From positions 479,054 to 543,053 of the forward strand of contig NZ_RCWL01000003.1 in assembly GCF_003991195.1 (NCBI RefSeq): a DNA stretch of 64,000 nucleotides, written 5' to 3'. The stretch comes from Gynurincola endophyticus. Lineage in GTDB: Bacteria; Bacteroidota; Bacteroidia; Chitinophagales; Chitinophagaceae. This document shows, in pieces, positions 9,711 through 19,580 of this stretch. Made by a program: the position numbers and the translations under genes. Within the stretch, counting starts at the first letter, position 1. The number at the start of each line of letters is the position of its first letter. The notes below the pieces were generated by a model. It saw nothing but the letters and a program-made list of their open reading frames with translations, was not told the DNA's origin and did no database searches.

Positions 9711-11111
9711 ATGAAACAACTGGTTGCATCTATATTATTGATGGCTGTTATTTTTACAGGGTGCTCTAAATCCGACCCACCCTTGCCTGCAATTAAATTA
9801 GGATTCGAATCTGCTGCACAAGGTTTTGGTGATGTAGAGGAAGTTACCGTGAAAGTGGTGATCGACAGAGCTAACGATGCAGATATCAATTTTGACATAG
9901 ACGTTACACCTTCTGAGGTAAATTATAATGAGCATTTTACAACAACTCCTGCTGTAGCAGATGGTAAAATTAATGTAACAATTCCTGCAGGTTCAACAGA
10001 AACATCTGTTGTAGTGAAGAAGGCAGATGATCAGTTCTTTCGTGGAACTGAATTCATCGACTTTACTGTAAAATCAATATCCTCTTCAGTAGTGGCTGGC
10101 GCAAATCCTACCCTTAAATTATCATTCGGTGCAATCGTTTCAACCGGCACTTCAATGAGATTGAATGGTGGTACCGGAGGGTCTTCGGCTATTAATTCAG
10201 TTTTTGTTGATTTCAGTAATAATAAACAAACTTCTGTACTAAGAGCCTCATGGCATCTTGCCTTTTACAGTGGAGATACCTATAATGTATTGTTGAATGA
10301 TACCAAGCCTTTAACTGCAGTAGCTGTTAATGCAACTGATATACAAAACTTTAAATTTGCAGATTTTACATATGCTGATTCTTTAGCACTTGGTTTCGGT
10401 AGTGGCACGTTTGAGGTTGTAGATAGCTATTTGCACGATTTTTCTAAAACAGTCATCAAACCTGTTGCTGAAAATACTGCTGAAAATAAAATTTATGTAA
10501 TTGCTGACGCCGGATCTGCAGGTGCAACACCAACTGCTGATCAGCTATATAAAGTGAAAATTAATCGTTCTGCAAAAGGATATACTGTTCAATATGCAAA
10601 AATTAATGAAACTACCATTAATACAATCGAAGTAGAAAAGAATAGTCAGTATAATTATCAGTTCTTGTCTTTTGCTGATAAAAAAGTTACGCCTGTTGAA
10701 CCACAGAAATCTAAATGGGATATAGAGTGGACTTACGGTTTATATTATACGAATTTTATGGGTACAGATATTCCTTACGCATTCTCTGACCTGGTATATA
10801 CTAACCATAAAGCCGGAGTAAAAATTGCTGAGGTATTAAATACTACAGTTACTTATGAGAGCTATAATGCATCACATATTGCTGCTACAAACTTTAGCAG
10901 TGACAGAACACATATTGCATCTAAATGGAGAGTAACATCCCCATCAGGTACAGATCAGGTTGGTGTAAGAAAAGACCGTTTTTATGTAGTTCAGGATGCA
11001 GATGGAAACGTTTACAAACTTCTTTTTGTGAACTTCCACTCCACTGCAGTTGATGGTGGTGAAAGAGGATATCCGAATATTAAATATGAGTTAGTTAAAC
11101 AAGCAGATTAA
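9711..11111 (+). CDS. HmuY-like heme-binding surface lipoprotein with extra N-terminal domain
   Basis: The 466-residue protein starts with a lipoprotein signal whose lipobox is IFTGC (Cys18). Residues about 27-145 look like a Calx-beta-type immunoglobulin-like domain (alternating strands, a VEEVTVKVVIDRA start and a conserved GTEFIDFTV near 110). The remaining part resembles HmuY: SWHLAFYSGDTYNVLL near 178, KWDIEWTY near 335 and a C-terminal FYVVQDADGNVYKLLFVNF. HmuY proteins pick up heme outside the cell and hand it to the TonB receptor HmuR, whose gene ends five bases upstream. Porphyromonas HmuY is roughly half this size, so the N-terminal domain is an addition. Heme ligands cannot be assigned by eye. 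Confidence 0.75.
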   Translation: MKQLVASILLMAVIFTGCSKSDPPLPAIKLGFESAAQGFGDVEEVTVKVVIDRANDADINFDIDVTPSEVNYNEHFTTTPAVADGKINVTIPAGSTETSVVVKKADDQFFRGTEFIDFTVKSISSSVVAGANPTLKLSFGAIVSTGTSMRLNGGTGGSSAINSVFVDFSNNKQTSVLRASWHLAFYSGDTYNVLLNDTKPLTAVAVNATDIQNFKFADFTYADSLALGFGSGTFEVVDSYLHDFSKTVIKPVAENTAENKIYVIADAGSAGATPTADQLYKVKINRSAKGYTVQYAKINETTINTIEVEKNSQYNYQFLSFADKKVTPVEPQKSKWDIEWTYGLYYTNFMGTDIPYAFSDLVYTNHKAGVKIAEVLNTTVTYESYNASHIAATNFSSDRTHIASKWRVTSPSGTDQVGVRKDRFYVVQDADGNVYKLLFVNFHSTAVDGGERGYPNIKYELVKQAD

Positions 11112-11113
11112 AA

Positions 11114-11941
11114 ATGAGAACAATTTTTCGTAATGTAGGATTGGTTGCCGCATTCTTACTGTTTGGCACCAATATTTTTGCACAACAACGTATTGTTTCT
11201 TTAAACGGAACTATGAGTGAAATACTCTGTGCATTGGGTTTGGAAGAGCAGATAGTGGGGGTGGATGTCACCAGCAATTATCCTGCTGTTTTAAATAGCA
11301 AAACGAAAGTTGGTTACAATAGAACTGTTTCGGCTGAAGGGATTTTATCCCTTCGGCCTACTTTAATTATTGGAGCTGACAATGAAGTGCCTGCTCAGGT
11401 AATTTCTCAATTGAAGAATGCTAAAGTAAATATGTTCATTGGCCACCAGGAGTATAGTGTTGAAGGCACTAAGCAATTAATTGTTGCTCTTGGTAAAGCT
11501 ACCAATACCGAAGAAAAAGCTAAACAGGTTGTAAAAGACTTTCAGCAACGAATTGATCAACTCACTATTAAACCTAATCAGAAAAAAGTTTTATTCATCT
11601 ATGCCAGAGGTGCAGGCGCAATGTCAGTAGCCGGTAAAAATACTGCGCTGCACAATATGATTGTATTGGCAGGTGCAAAAAATGCGATTGAACAAATCGA
11701 CGGCTTTCAACCCCTCACTACTGAGGCATTGGTAGCAGCAAATCCGGATGCAATTTTGTTATTCGACTCAGGCTTGAACAGTATGGGTGGAAATAAAGGA
11801 TTATTAGAAGTTCCGGGTATTAAAATGACCAATGCAGGAAAGAAAGGAAAAGTGATTACGATGGATGGTCAACTGCTTTCGGGTTTCGGATTAAGACTTC
11901 CCGAAGCAATTCAATCACTTTATCAAAAAATTATTGAATAA
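11114..11941 (+). CDS. hmuT: Heme ABC transporter substrate-binding protein (HmuT-like)
   Basis: The 275-residue protein has a cleavable signal peptide (about residues 1-23, ending FAQ) and the class III periplasmic binding fold used for heme, siderophores and cobalamin: RIVSLNGTMSEILCALGLEEQIVGVD near 26-51, LRPTLIIGAD near 83-92, a long central helix, and VAANPDAILLFDSGL in the second lobe. It has no lipobox and should be a soluble periplasmic protein that takes heme from the outer-membrane receptor to the HmuU permease. Its TAA overlaps the ATG of the permease gene by one base. HmuT is preferred over BtuF because of the HmuY and HmuS neighbours. Confidence 0.85.
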   Translation: MRTIFRNVGLVAAFLLFGTNIFAQQRIVSLNGTMSEILCALGLEEQIVGVDVTSNYPAVLNSKTKVGYNRTVSAEGILSLRPTLIIGADNEVPAQVISQLKNAKVNMFIGHQEYSVEGTKQLIVALGKATNTEEKAKQVVKDFQQRIDQLTIKPNQKKVLFIYARGAGAMSVAGKNTALHNMIVLAGAKNAIEQIDGFQPLTTEALVAANPDAILLFDSGLNSMGGNKGLLEVPGIKMTNAGKKGKVITMDGQLLSGFGLRLPEAIQSLYQKIIE

Positions 11942-12999
11942 TGTTGTATCAGAAGTCGTGGTATACAATACTGTTTTTCTGCTTGCTGATAGCAGTAGCT
12001 GTTTACTCGATCGGAGTAGGCGCTGTTCATATCACTCCTACAGACATTATTAAGATTTTTAGCCAGAGCCTGGGTTTTGCTTACGGCGCTGATATTGATG
12101 AGGGATTAAAAAATATTTTTCTTTTCATACGTCTTCCCCGCGTAGTATTGGGGATGCTGATTGGTGCAGGCCTTGCTGTATCAGGGGTAGCTATGCAAGG
12201 TTTATTCAGAAATCCTTTGGCTGATCCTACATTGATCGGTATTTCGGCAGGAGCTTCCCTCAGTGCAGTTTCTGTGATTGTTGTATTTTCTTCATTACCA
12301 TTTTATAAAGCTCTTCCTGAACAATATCAGTATTACTTTTTAAATATAGTAACCTTTATTGGTGCTGCACTCACTTCATTACTGGTATTCAGAATGTCGA
12401 GGGCAAAAGGAATTACGGTGCTCGCTACATTGTTGTTAGGAGGTTTAGCGATTAATGCTATTTGCCGTGCCAGCGTTGACCTGTTAACTTATATTGCCGA
12501 TGATGCCCAGATCAGAAATGCAACATTCTGGTCGATGGGAAGTTTGAACGGTGCTACATGGGTCATCGTATTATCAATTGTACCTTTTATTTTGATTCCT
12601 GTAATTGTTTTACCATTTCTCGGAAAAGCTTTAAATGCATTTGCACTCGGAGAAAAAGAAGCCCAGTTTCTGGGGGTGAATGTAAAGCGGTTGAAATTAA
12701 TGGTAATCGTATTCGCTACAATGGCAGTAGGGGCTTCTGTTGCCGTGGCAGGCATTATTGGTTTTATTGGTTTAATTGTTCCGCATATTGTTCGTCGCAT
12801 TTCCGGTGAAAATTATACGTTGTTATTAGTTAACAGTGCACTGTTTGGTGCAACACTGTTAACGCTTTCTGATGTGTTAAGCCGAACGATAATAGCCCCG
12901 GCTGAACTACCCATAGGCATTATTACTGCATTTATAGGTACTCCGGTATTTGTATTTCTGTTGATACAACAGAAGAAACAATTAAAATTCAGTTTATGA
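11941..12999 (+). CDS. hmuU: Heme ABC transporter permease (FecCD family, HmuU-like)
   Basis: The 352-residue membrane protein belongs to the FecCD family and should have about ten helices. Recognisable blocks are RLPRVVLGMLIGAGLAVSG near 64-82, the following QGLFRNPLADPTLIGISAGA near 86-105, and GFIGLIVPHIVRR near 270-282, which is part of the coupling region facing the ATPase. As a homodimer with HmuV it would move heme from periplasm to cytoplasm. The end of the gene overlaps hmuV by four bases, supporting coupled translation of the two subunits. Confidence 0.88.
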   Translation: MLYQKSWYTILFFCLLIAVAVYSIGVGAVHITPTDIIKIFSQSLGFAYGADIDEGLKNIFLFIRLPRVVLGMLIGAGLAVSGVAMQGLFRNPLADPTLIGISAGASLSAVSVIVVFSSLPFYKALPEQYQYYFLNIVTFIGAALTSLLVFRMSRAKGITVLATLLLGGLAINAICRASVDLLTYIADDAQIRNATFWSMGSLNGATWVIVLSIVPFILIPVIVLPFLGKALNAFALGEKEAQFLGVNVKRLKLMVIVFATMAVGASVAVAGIIGFIGLIVPHIVRRISGENYTLLLVNSALFGATLLTLSDVLSRTIIAPAELPIGIITAFIGTPVFVFLLIQQKKQLKFSL

Positions 13000-13826
13000 A
13001 TATAGTGGCACAAAATATCCACTTCTCTGTAGGAAAAAAGTCTATTCTCAAAGGAGTAAACTTTACTGCAAAAGCTGGCAAAGTGTTGGGTATACTTGGT
13101 CAAAATGGTGCCGGAAAATCGACCCTGCTGAATTGTTTGGCCGGCGCTCTTAAAGGGTATACGGGTAAAATTGCGATTAATAATATGGATATTGATCGGA
13201 TGCAGATACAACAGCTGGCTAAACAAAGAGCTGTGTTGTCTCAGAATCATTCTATTACACAGCTGTTTAAGTGCAGTGATATTGTGATGATGGGCAGGTA
13301 TCCGCATTTCTCAACCAGCCCTTCTAAATTTGACATGGAAGTGGTAGAAAGAGCCATGTATGAAATGCAGGTGAATAAATTAGCCGACAGATACTATGTA
13401 CAGTTATCCGGAGGTGAGCAACAACGTGTGCAAATGGCCAGGGTTATCGCTCAGTTACAGAATAATCATTCCGATAATAGTACCCAGAAAAAAACAGGTG
13501 TTCTGTTACTGGATGAGCCCATTTCTAATATGGATATTCTTTTTCAACATCACTCCATGAAAATGGCACGAAAACTGGCTAAAGATGGTTTAACGGTTAT
13601 TGTCATATTACACGACCTTAATCTGGCCGCACAATATTGCGATGAACTATTATTAATGCATGGAGGTGAAGTAGTTGAACAAGGTGAAATAGAACAGGTA
13701 CTCACTCCAGATAATATTTATACCGCTTATGGTATTAATATAAAAGTGTTAAAGACAGTTGAACACCCTTATCCTATTATGGTACCTGTTATGAATGAAT
13801 ATACTACACAATCAATTAAAATATAG
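12996..13826 (+). CDS. hmuV: Heme ABC transporter ATP-binding protein (HmuV-like)
   Basis: The 276-residue ATPase carries Walker A GQNGAGKST (residues 35-43), the ABC signature LSGGEQQR (137-144), Walker B LLLDEP (170-175) and the switch histidine in ILHDLN (204-209). All catalytic residues are intact. It starts inside the end of hmuU (ATGA overlap) and would power heme import by the HmuTUV system. The family also includes vitamin B12 and siderophore ATPases; the heme assignment comes from the operon. Confidence 0.9.
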   Translation: MNIVAQNIHFSVGKKSILKGVNFTAKAGKVLGILGQNGAGKSTLLNCLAGALKGYTGKIAINNMDIDRMQIQQLAKQRAVLSQNHSITQLFKCSDIVMMGRYPHFSTSPSKFDMEVVERAMYEMQVNKLADRYYVQLSGGEQQRVQMARVIAQLQNNHSDNSTQKKTGVLLLDEPISNMDILFQHHSMKMARKLAKDGLTVIVILHDLNLAAQYCDELLLMHGGEVVEQGEIEQVLTPDNIYTAYGINIKVLKTVEHPYPIMVPVMNEYTTQSIKI

Positions 13827-13831
13827 AACTT

Positions 13832-14866
13832 ATGAACATCAATACACAGATGTCAATCAAAGACAATTATTTGTCTTACAAAAAAGAAAATCCTAAAAAA
13901 AGAATCCGGGATATTTCGAAAGCAATAGGTGTAACAGAAGCCGAAGTGCTGCATTCTTTTTCTGGCAGTAGTGTAATGCCTTTGAAAAATGATTTCAAAG
14001 CATTGTTTGAACGTTTACATGAATTAGGAAAAGTAATGGTGCTTACAAGAAATGAATCTTGTGTACATGAACGTAAAGGTGTTTTTGAGAAAGTTGAAGT
14101 TACTAATCCACATGTTGGAATCGTAGTAGGAGAAGATATCGATTTACGTATGTTTTTTTACTGCTGGTCATTTGCTTATGCAGTGTTTGATAACGAAGAG
14201 GCCGGCCTGAAAAAATCAATTCAGATATTCGACAAATGGGGAAATGCAATCGTTAAAATATATCCGCAGGCAGAAGCAAATCAGGAGGCTTATGATTCAT
14301 TAGTGAGAGATTTTCAGCAAGCTGAACTAAATCATGAAATTACAGTTGCTGAAAAACAGGCGCTGCAGTATGCAGATCCTTCAACAGTTGATATTGCAGC
14401 TTTCCAGCAAGAATGGGCTGCTTTAAAAGATACACATGATTTTTTCCCGATGATGAAGAAATATAAACTTTCACGTATTGATGCTATTCGAAATGGTGGC
14501 AGTTTCGTAAAGAAAGTACAGAACACGGCTGCTGCTGACCTATTGAAATCGGCTGCAGCAAGCGGGCTGGAAATCATGGTGTTTGTTGGAAATGACGGTA
14601 TGATTCAGATTCACACTGGCAAGGTTGAAAAAATTCTTGATATACCTGAATGGGTAAATGTTATGGATAAAGATTTTAACCTGCATTTACGCACTACACA
14701 TATCCATGAAACTTATATGGTAAAGAAACCTACAGAAGATGGTGTTGTGCATTCTGTAGAATGTTTTGATGCAGAAGGAACACTTATTGTGCAATTCTTT
14801 GGTAAAAGAAAGCCTGGTAAACCTGAGTTGACAGAGTGGACAAGCTATGCGTTGTCATTAAGTTAA
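13832..14866 (+). CDS. hmuS: HmuS/ChuS-family heme-handling protein
   Basis: The 344-residue cytoplasmic protein matches the HmuS/ChuS/PhuS family in length and in its two-fold repeat: one copy covers about residues 45-160, the second about 215-335. The first repeat shows VMVLTRNESCVHERKG near 68-83 and the second IMVFVGNDGMIQIHTGKVE near 248-266, followed by HLRTTHIHETYMVKKPT. Members bind heme on import and either pass it to heme oxygenase or open the ring to free iron. It lies five bases after hmuV and ends the operon at a clear terminator. Which of the two roles it has cannot be decided here. Confidence 0.85.
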   Translation: MNINTQMSIKDNYLSYKKENPKKRIRDISKAIGVTEAEVLHSFSGSSVMPLKNDFKALFERLHELGKVMVLTRNESCVHERKGVFEKVEVTNPHVGIVVGEDIDLRMFFYCWSFAYAVFDNEEAGLKKSIQIFDKWGNAIVKIYPQAEANQEAYDSLVRDFQQAELNHEITVAEKQALQYADPSTVDIAAFQQEWAALKDTHDFFPMMKKYKLSRIDAIRNGGSFVKKVQNTAAADLLKSAAASGLEIMVFVGNDGMIQIHTGKVEKILDIPEWVNVMDKDFNLHLRTTHIHETYMVKKPTEDGVVHSVECFDAEGTLIVQFFGKRKPGKPELTEWTSYALSLS

Positions 14867-14882
14867 TTATAATTTTACATTT

Positions 14883-14922
14883 AAAAGGTCGGTACTTGTA
14901 TTAAAGTATCGGCCTTTTTTTG
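14883..14922 (+). terminator. Rho-independent terminator of the heme-uptake operon
   Basis: A stem of about 13 pairs (with G-U wobbles) joins 14883-14896 and 14905-14918, followed by a T-run. It lies 17 bases after the hmuS stop and ends the operon. Confidence 0.85.
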
Positions 14923-15095
14923 TTTTACGGTTATGGTAGGTTGGTATATGTCAATTGAATTTAAAAAAATTATTGTAAATTATTGACTATCTGCACTTTT
15001 AGCAGAAGTGGTTGTTTTGTGCACTATTATGCATTTTTGTGAATACTTTTCTTCAAATATTCGATTATGGTTTTGCGTTATTATGTAAAGAATAT

Positions 15096-17225
15096 ATGAA
15101 GAAATTATTATTTTGTTTTATGTTGCTGGTTGGCTCAATGTGGGCTATGGCTGGTTCAGTTACAGAGCAGGGAAAGTTTTATTATTCCGATTCTGTAAAA
15201 ATTATCAATGCGCCGGAAGATTTACGTACAATTCCAGCTACTCCGAATACTCTTTATATTACCTATCAGGGGGATGTTTTTTTTCACGACTTATCTAATA
15301 CTAATGCAGATAATGGTTATACCATAATTGTAAATCATTTAAATCAGCGTTTCCGGAAAAAATTGGAAAACTATATTTATCCGGAATGGTTTGGTGCAAA
15401 AGGTGATGGCGTTTCAGACGATGCTATTGCTTTTAATAAAATGTTTAAGTTCTTAGAATTGATGAATCCGGCCCCTACCTATCGTGTTTTTAAGGTTGGC
15501 TTTCAGTCGGGATCATATTTAATAAATGATACCGTTCATCTACCGCATAGGATAGGAAAAGTTAATTATGTACCGAATACTCTTCTTATTGATGGTTATG
15601 GTGTTGTGTTGAGAACTACTCAACCGGGAAATGTGATTTTCTATCGAAGCTTTCAGAATTTTGATCAGGCTAATTCTATTATAAGCGATCATCGTCTGAT
15701 TCTGCAGGGATTAAGTTTTGTGGGACCAGGAGTTATTGATATTGGTTCGAAGGCATTGGATATAGGTGCTTATTATGGTGCAAGTTTTAAAGACATATAT
15801 GTATCTCGCTTTGATACCGGATTTGTATCAAGATTTATGGTGAAATGCAAGTTTGATAATATTTTGTTTAATCAGAACAGATCAGTTGCATTAGTGGGAG
15901 CGTCTTACAGAGATGTGTTACCTGGTGCTACAGTCATGAACTCATCTTTTAATAGCAATACAATTTCTAATATCAGAAATTATGCTTTGCAGGGTTCTTT
16001 TGCTTCTGTAATTCTATTGGGCACAGATCAGACACTTATAGAAAACTCAGTATTTGAAGGAGATAAACCGACTTATCATATTTATATGGATGATCAGAGT
16101 AATACTGGTCAGGTGATTACAAAAATCGAAAGAATATGGTTTGAGTCTAAGAATGGTCTTGATCCTGAAACATTAATGTACTTGAAGTTCCGCGGAACTC
16201 TTCTTTTATCGGAAATTCAGCGCACCCACCCTGATGTTCTTTTTATGGCAGACCTGGCACCGGGTGCCATTCTTAGAATTGAAAATATACCTCATATGGG
16301 TGGGAATGTGGAAAAGCCTTTTGTATGGTTGAGCAATCCTACGGGAAGAAAGTTAGAAGTTAAAAACGTTGCTAATTCTGAGTGGTTTTTGGATACTTCA
16401 AAATATGTAGGCCAACCTCCACAGAATTCGGTGATTGATAGATGGCTTCCTGCTAATAGTGGTTATCAAACTATTTATAATGGTAATCCTTCCTTTTTGG
16501 TAAACCCTAATGAACCGCCAAGTTCAAGAGTGGTAAGTGTATCGGGAACTTATCTTTATGATGTAGATAATGTTTATGATATTGGGCAGAGGGCAGCAAT
16601 TTTACGAAGGCCAAGAAGAGCTTTGATAGGGACAGGTGGTTATGGGGCTCAAATCAATAATAATGCTGGAGGTTTTTGGTTTTATAAAGTAAATGGAGAT
16701 GGTTCTTATACAGAAAATGTAGCTGCCGCATGGAGGGCAAGAAATGATTCGGTTACTTACATATTTGGATCAACCGGAGGTTTCGATTTACCGAGAGGAA
16801 CAACTCTTCAAAGATCAATTAACTATGCAGGTCGTTTCAGATGGAATACAGATTCGAGTAAAATAGAAGTGAATAATGGTACCCGCTGGTTGAATGTATT
16901 AACAAACCTGGAAGTAAATCGTGATACGATCGCTAACGTTGCGTCTACTTTTTTGCCTTTGCAATTGACGAGCACATACACTGCGATGGCGGCGGATGCT
17001 ACAAAAATGATATTTATAGATGCGGCTACAAGCTTAGTGAATTTGAATATTAACCCTGCGGTCTTTGCTAACAGAACTATTCAGGTATTTTGTAAAAATG
17101 CCAGTTTTACCGCCAGAATAAATCCAACTACAGGAAGTATTAACGGAGCTGCGAATTATGATATGGCATTAAATGAATATGTAAAAGTTTATTCAGACGG
17201 AACAAATCTTTATATTTTGAAGTAA
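15096..17225 (+). CDS. Secreted parallel beta-helix protein with tail-fibre-like C-terminus
   Basis: From the ATG at 15096 the protein has 709 residues and a clear signal peptide (KKLLFCFMLLVGSMWAMAGS). YPEWFGAKGDGVSDDAIAFN near residues 96-115 is the hallmark start of the pectate-lyase-like (Pectate_lyase_3) beta-helix, a fold used by polysaccharide lyases, hydrolases and phage tailspikes. Repeating short strands follow to about residue 430. The last 200 residues read like the end of a phage tail fibre (GRFRWNTDSSKIEVNNGTRW, then a small beta domain). No transmembrane segment or sorting domain is seen. The frame is open upstream to 15012, but that would start with TTG and bury the signal peptide. 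Substrate unknown; it sits alone between two terminators. Confidence 0.7.
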   Translation: MKKLLFCFMLLVGSMWAMAGSVTEQGKFYYSDSVKIINAPEDLRTIPATPNTLYITYQGDVFFHDLSNTNADNGYTIIVNHLNQRFRKKLENYIYPEWFGAKGDGVSDDAIAFNKMFKFLELMNPAPTYRVFKVGFQSGSYLINDTVHLPHRIGKVNYVPNTLLIDGYGVVLRTTQPGNVIFYRSFQNFDQANSIISDHRLILQGLSFVGPGVIDIGSKALDIGAYYGASFKDIYVSRFDTGFVSRFMVKCKFDNILFNQNRSVALVGASYRDVLPGATVMNSSFNSNTISNIRNYALQGSFASVILLGTDQTLIENSVFEGDKPTYHIYMDDQSNTGQVITKIERIWFESKNGLDPETLMYLKFRGTLLLSEIQRTHPDVLFMADLAPGAILRIENIPHMGGNVEKPFVWLSNPTGRKLEVKNVANSEWFLDTSKYVGQPPQNSVIDRWLPANSGYQTIYNGNPSFLVNPNEPPSSRVVSVSGTYLYDVDNVYDIGQRAAILRRPRRALIGTGGYGAQINNNAGGFWFYKVNGDGSYTENVAAAWRARNDSVTYIFGSTGGFDLPRGTTLQRSINYAGRFRWNTDSSKIEVNNGTRWLNVLTNLEVNRDTIANVASTFLPLQLTSTYTAMAADATKMIFIDAATSLVNLNINPAVFANRTIQVFCKNASFTARINPTTGSINGAANYDMALNEYVKVYSDGTNLYILK

Positions 17226-17230
17226 AGTTT

Positions 17231-17274
17231 ATCAAACAAAGAAGCCTGCGTTTATACAGGCTTCTTTGTTTGAT
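17231..17274. terminator. Bidirectional terminator between convergent genes
   Basis: An 18-base perfect inverted repeat (17231-17248 with 17257-17274) encloses an 8-base loop. It lies between the beta-helix gene ending at 17225 and hemL ending at 17278, and can stop transcription from both sides. The stem itself supplies T-rich 3' arms in each direction. Confidence 0.85.
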
Positions 17275-17277
17275 GTT

Positions 17278-18555
17278 TTACAGACTTCTGTCTATTGCGT
17301 TAATTGTATCTTCTATATCCTGTTCGCTTAATGCATCATTCAGAAACCAGCTTTCGAATGCCGATGGCGGTAAATAGATACCGCTGTTCAGTAGTTTGTG
17401 GAATAAAGTATTGAACAGTGTTGTGTTAGAGCGTGCTGCGCCTCCAAAGTCAGTAACTTTTTCTTCTGTGAAGAAAATACTAATCATTGATCCGAGCTGA
17501 TTAATGGTATACGGAATCTTTTTAGATTTTAGTACTTCGTCGATTCCCTGTTTCAGGCGTTTCGTTTTATTCTCTAATGAGGTGTATATTTCAGCACGTG
17601 ATTTCAGCTCGTTCAACAGCGTGTATCCTGCAATCATGGCTAAAGGATTACCGCTTAATGTACCAGCCTGATAAACGCTTCCTAATGGCGCTATGCACTC
17701 CATTATTTCGCGTTTGCCTCCAAAAGCACCAACAGGCATTCCGGCCCCGATTACTTTACCATAGGTTACTAAATCGGCTTTTACATTTAATTTTTCCTGG
17801 GCTCCACCTTTGGCTAAGCGGAATCCGGTCATTACTTCATCAAAAATGAAAACAATATTTTCTGCATCACAAATTTCTCTGATACCTTCTAAGAAACCCG
17901 GCTCAGGAAGAACGCATCCCATATTACCGGCCACCGGCTCTATGATGATAGCCGCAACTTCGCCCTTATTTTTTTCAACGAGTTGTTGTACCGCAGCAAG
18001 ATCATTATAAGCACAGGTTAATGTGTCGGCAGCAACACCTGCCGTTACACCCGGAACTGTCTGAATATTCAGTGTTGCCAAACCACTACCGGCTTTTACA
18101 AGAAACGAATCTGCATGACCGTGGTAGCAACCCTCAAATTTGATAATTTTATTTTTTCCGGTATATCCTCTGGCTAAACGAACTGCACTCATGCAGGCTT
18201 CGGTACCGCTACTCACCATTCTGATCAGATCAACATTCGGAACCATCGATATAATGAGTTCGGCCATTTCTATTTCCAGTTCAGTAGGCGCCCCAAATGA
18301 TGTAGATAGTAAGGCTTTTTCCTGAATAGCTTTTACCACCGGTTCATATGCATGTCCTAAAATTAAAGGGCCCCATGATGCAATATAATCGATGTAGCGA
18401 TTTCCGTCTGCGTCATATAAGTAGGCACCTTTTGCTTTTTGCATGAAAATGGGATCTCCCCCCACGCTTTTAAAAGCACGAACAGGTGAATTTACACCAC
18501 CGGGAATAGATTTTTGTGCCCGTGCAAATAAGTCAATACTTTTCTGAATAGACAT
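17278..18555 (-). CDS. hemL: Glutamate-1-semialdehyde 2,1-aminomutase
   Basis: This PLP enzyme makes 5-aminolevulinate from glutamate-1-semialdehyde, the second step of the C5 heme pathway. At 425 residues it has the normal length. Signatures are NSPVRAF (22-28), [16 protein letters not shown] (115-130), GCYHGHAD (142-149), [10 protein letters not shown] (237-246) and the PLP-binding lysine Lys267 in TYGKVIGAG. It starts at ATG 18555, overlapping the hemB stop by one base, so both are co-translated. It is the last gene of the - strand heme cluster; a strong terminator follows. Confidence 0.97.
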   Translation of the reverse strand: MSIQKSIDLFARAQKSIPGGVNSPVRAFKSVGGDPIFMQKAKGAYLYDADGNRYIDYIASWGPLILGHAYEPVVKAIQEKALLSTSFGAPTELEIEMAELIISMVPNVDLIRMVSSGTEACMSAVRLARGYTGKNKIIKFEGCYHGHADSFLVKAGSGLATLNIQTVPGVTAGVAADTLTCAYNDLAAVQQLVEKNKGEVAAIIIEPVAGNMGCVLPEPGFLEGIREICDAENIVFIFDEVMTGFRLAKGGAQEKLNVKADLVTYGKVIGAGMPVGAFGGKREIMECIAPLGSVYQAGTLSGNPLAMIAGYTLLNELKSRAEIYTSLENKTKRLKQGIDEVLKSKKIPYTINQLGSMISIFFTEEKVTDFGGAARSNTTLFNTLFHKLLNSGIYLPPSAFESWFLNDALSEQDIEDTINAIDRSL

Positions 18556-19526
18556 TATGATAATAGTTTTATAGCATCTTTAGCAAAATAAGTGGCGATC
18601 AGGTCAGCTCCGGCTCTTTTCATAGAGAGCAGTGTTTCAAGAATTGCCTGTTCTTCTTTTATATATCCCATTTTTGCAGCCGCTTTAATCATGGAGTATT
18701 CTCCACTAATGTTATAGGCGCTAACCGGAACTTCTACAGCGTTTTTCACTTCTCTGATAATATCGAGATAGGCTAATGCCGGTTTTACCATTACAATATC
18801 AGCTCCTTCTTCAACATCCATTAAGGTTTCTTTAATGGCTTCTATCCGGTTGGCCGGATCCATCTGGTAGGTTTTTTTATCACCAAATCCAGGAGCAGAA
18901 TCCAATGCGTCTCTGAAAGGACCGTAAAAGCAGGAAGCATATTTGGCACTATAACTCATAATGCCTGTATTATGAAAATTGTTTTCTTCCAATGCACTTC
19001 TGATAGCGGCAATTCTGCCATCCATCATATCTGAAGGAGCAATGATATCAGCTCCTGCTTCCGCATGAGAAACACTCATCCTGGCCAACACTTCAACGGT
19101 AGCGTCATTAATGATTTTTCCGTTTTCTACGATACCGTCATGGCCGTAAGAAGAAAAAGGATCTAATGCAACATCGGTCATGATGACCATTTCAGGACAG
19201 GCATCTTTAATTGCTTTAATACTTCTTTGCATGAGTCCATCCGGATTAACCGCTTCAGTGCCTTTATTGTCTTTCAACTCATCTTTACATTTAATGAAAA
19301 GCAGAACACTTTTAACGCCTATCTTCCATAATTCTTTCACTTCTTTTACAGTATGATCGATACTATGGCGATAATAATCGGGCATAGTGGCGATTTCTTC
19401 TGTAATACCGCTTCCTTCTACAATGAATAAAGGAACGATAAAATCATTTGCACTTAAACTGGTTTCGGCAACCATAGCCCGGATAGCCGGTGATACTCTC
19501 AAAATTCTGTTTCTTCTGTACAACAT
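18555..19526 (-). CDS. hemB: Delta-aminolevulinic acid dehydratase (porphobilinogen synthase)
   Basis: It condenses two 5-aminolevulinates to porphobilinogen. The 323-residue protein has the two active-site lysines in SAKYAS (Lys195) and MVKPA (Lys248). The metal site region near residues 120-133 reads [12 protein letters not shown], without the cysteine triad of zinc enzymes, so this is the magnesium/potassium type. The gene lies between hemF, from which it is separated by a hairpin, and hemL, with which it overlaps by one base. Confidence 0.96.
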   Translation of the reverse strand: MLYRRNRILRVSPAIRAMVAETSLSANDFIVPLFIVEGSGITEEIATMPDYYRHSIDHTVKEVKELWKIGVKSVLLFIKCKDELKDNKGTEAVNPDGLMQRSIKAIKDACPEMVIMTDVALDPFSSYGHDGIVENGKIINDATVEVLARMSVSHAEAGADIIAPSDMMDGRIAAIRSALEENNFHNTGIMSYSAKYASCFYGPFRDALDSAPGFGDKKTYQMDPANRIEAIKETLMDVEEGADIVMVKPALAYLDIIREVKNAVEVPVSAYNISGEYSMIKAAAKMGYIKEEQAILETLLSMKRAGADLIATYFAKDAIKLLS

Positions 19527-19542
19527 GATGATAAAAATTAAA

Positions 19543-19573
19543 AGCCTTACGGTTTTATAGCGACCGTAAGGCT
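19543..19573 (-). terminator. Terminator-like hairpin between hemF and hemB
   Basis: An 11-base perfect inverted repeat (19543-19553 with 19563-19573) stands just after hemF on the - strand and is followed, in that direction, by a T-rich stretch. It would end or reduce transcription coming from hemA-C-D-E-F before hemB and hemL. Either hemB has its own start site here or expression of the last two genes is lowered. Confidence 0.7.
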
Positions 19574-19580
19574 ATATGAT

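Noticed and set aside
12489..13307. Open frames on the - strand across hmuU and hmuV
   Set aside because: They are antisense to genes with full sets of family motifs and give no recognisable protein.
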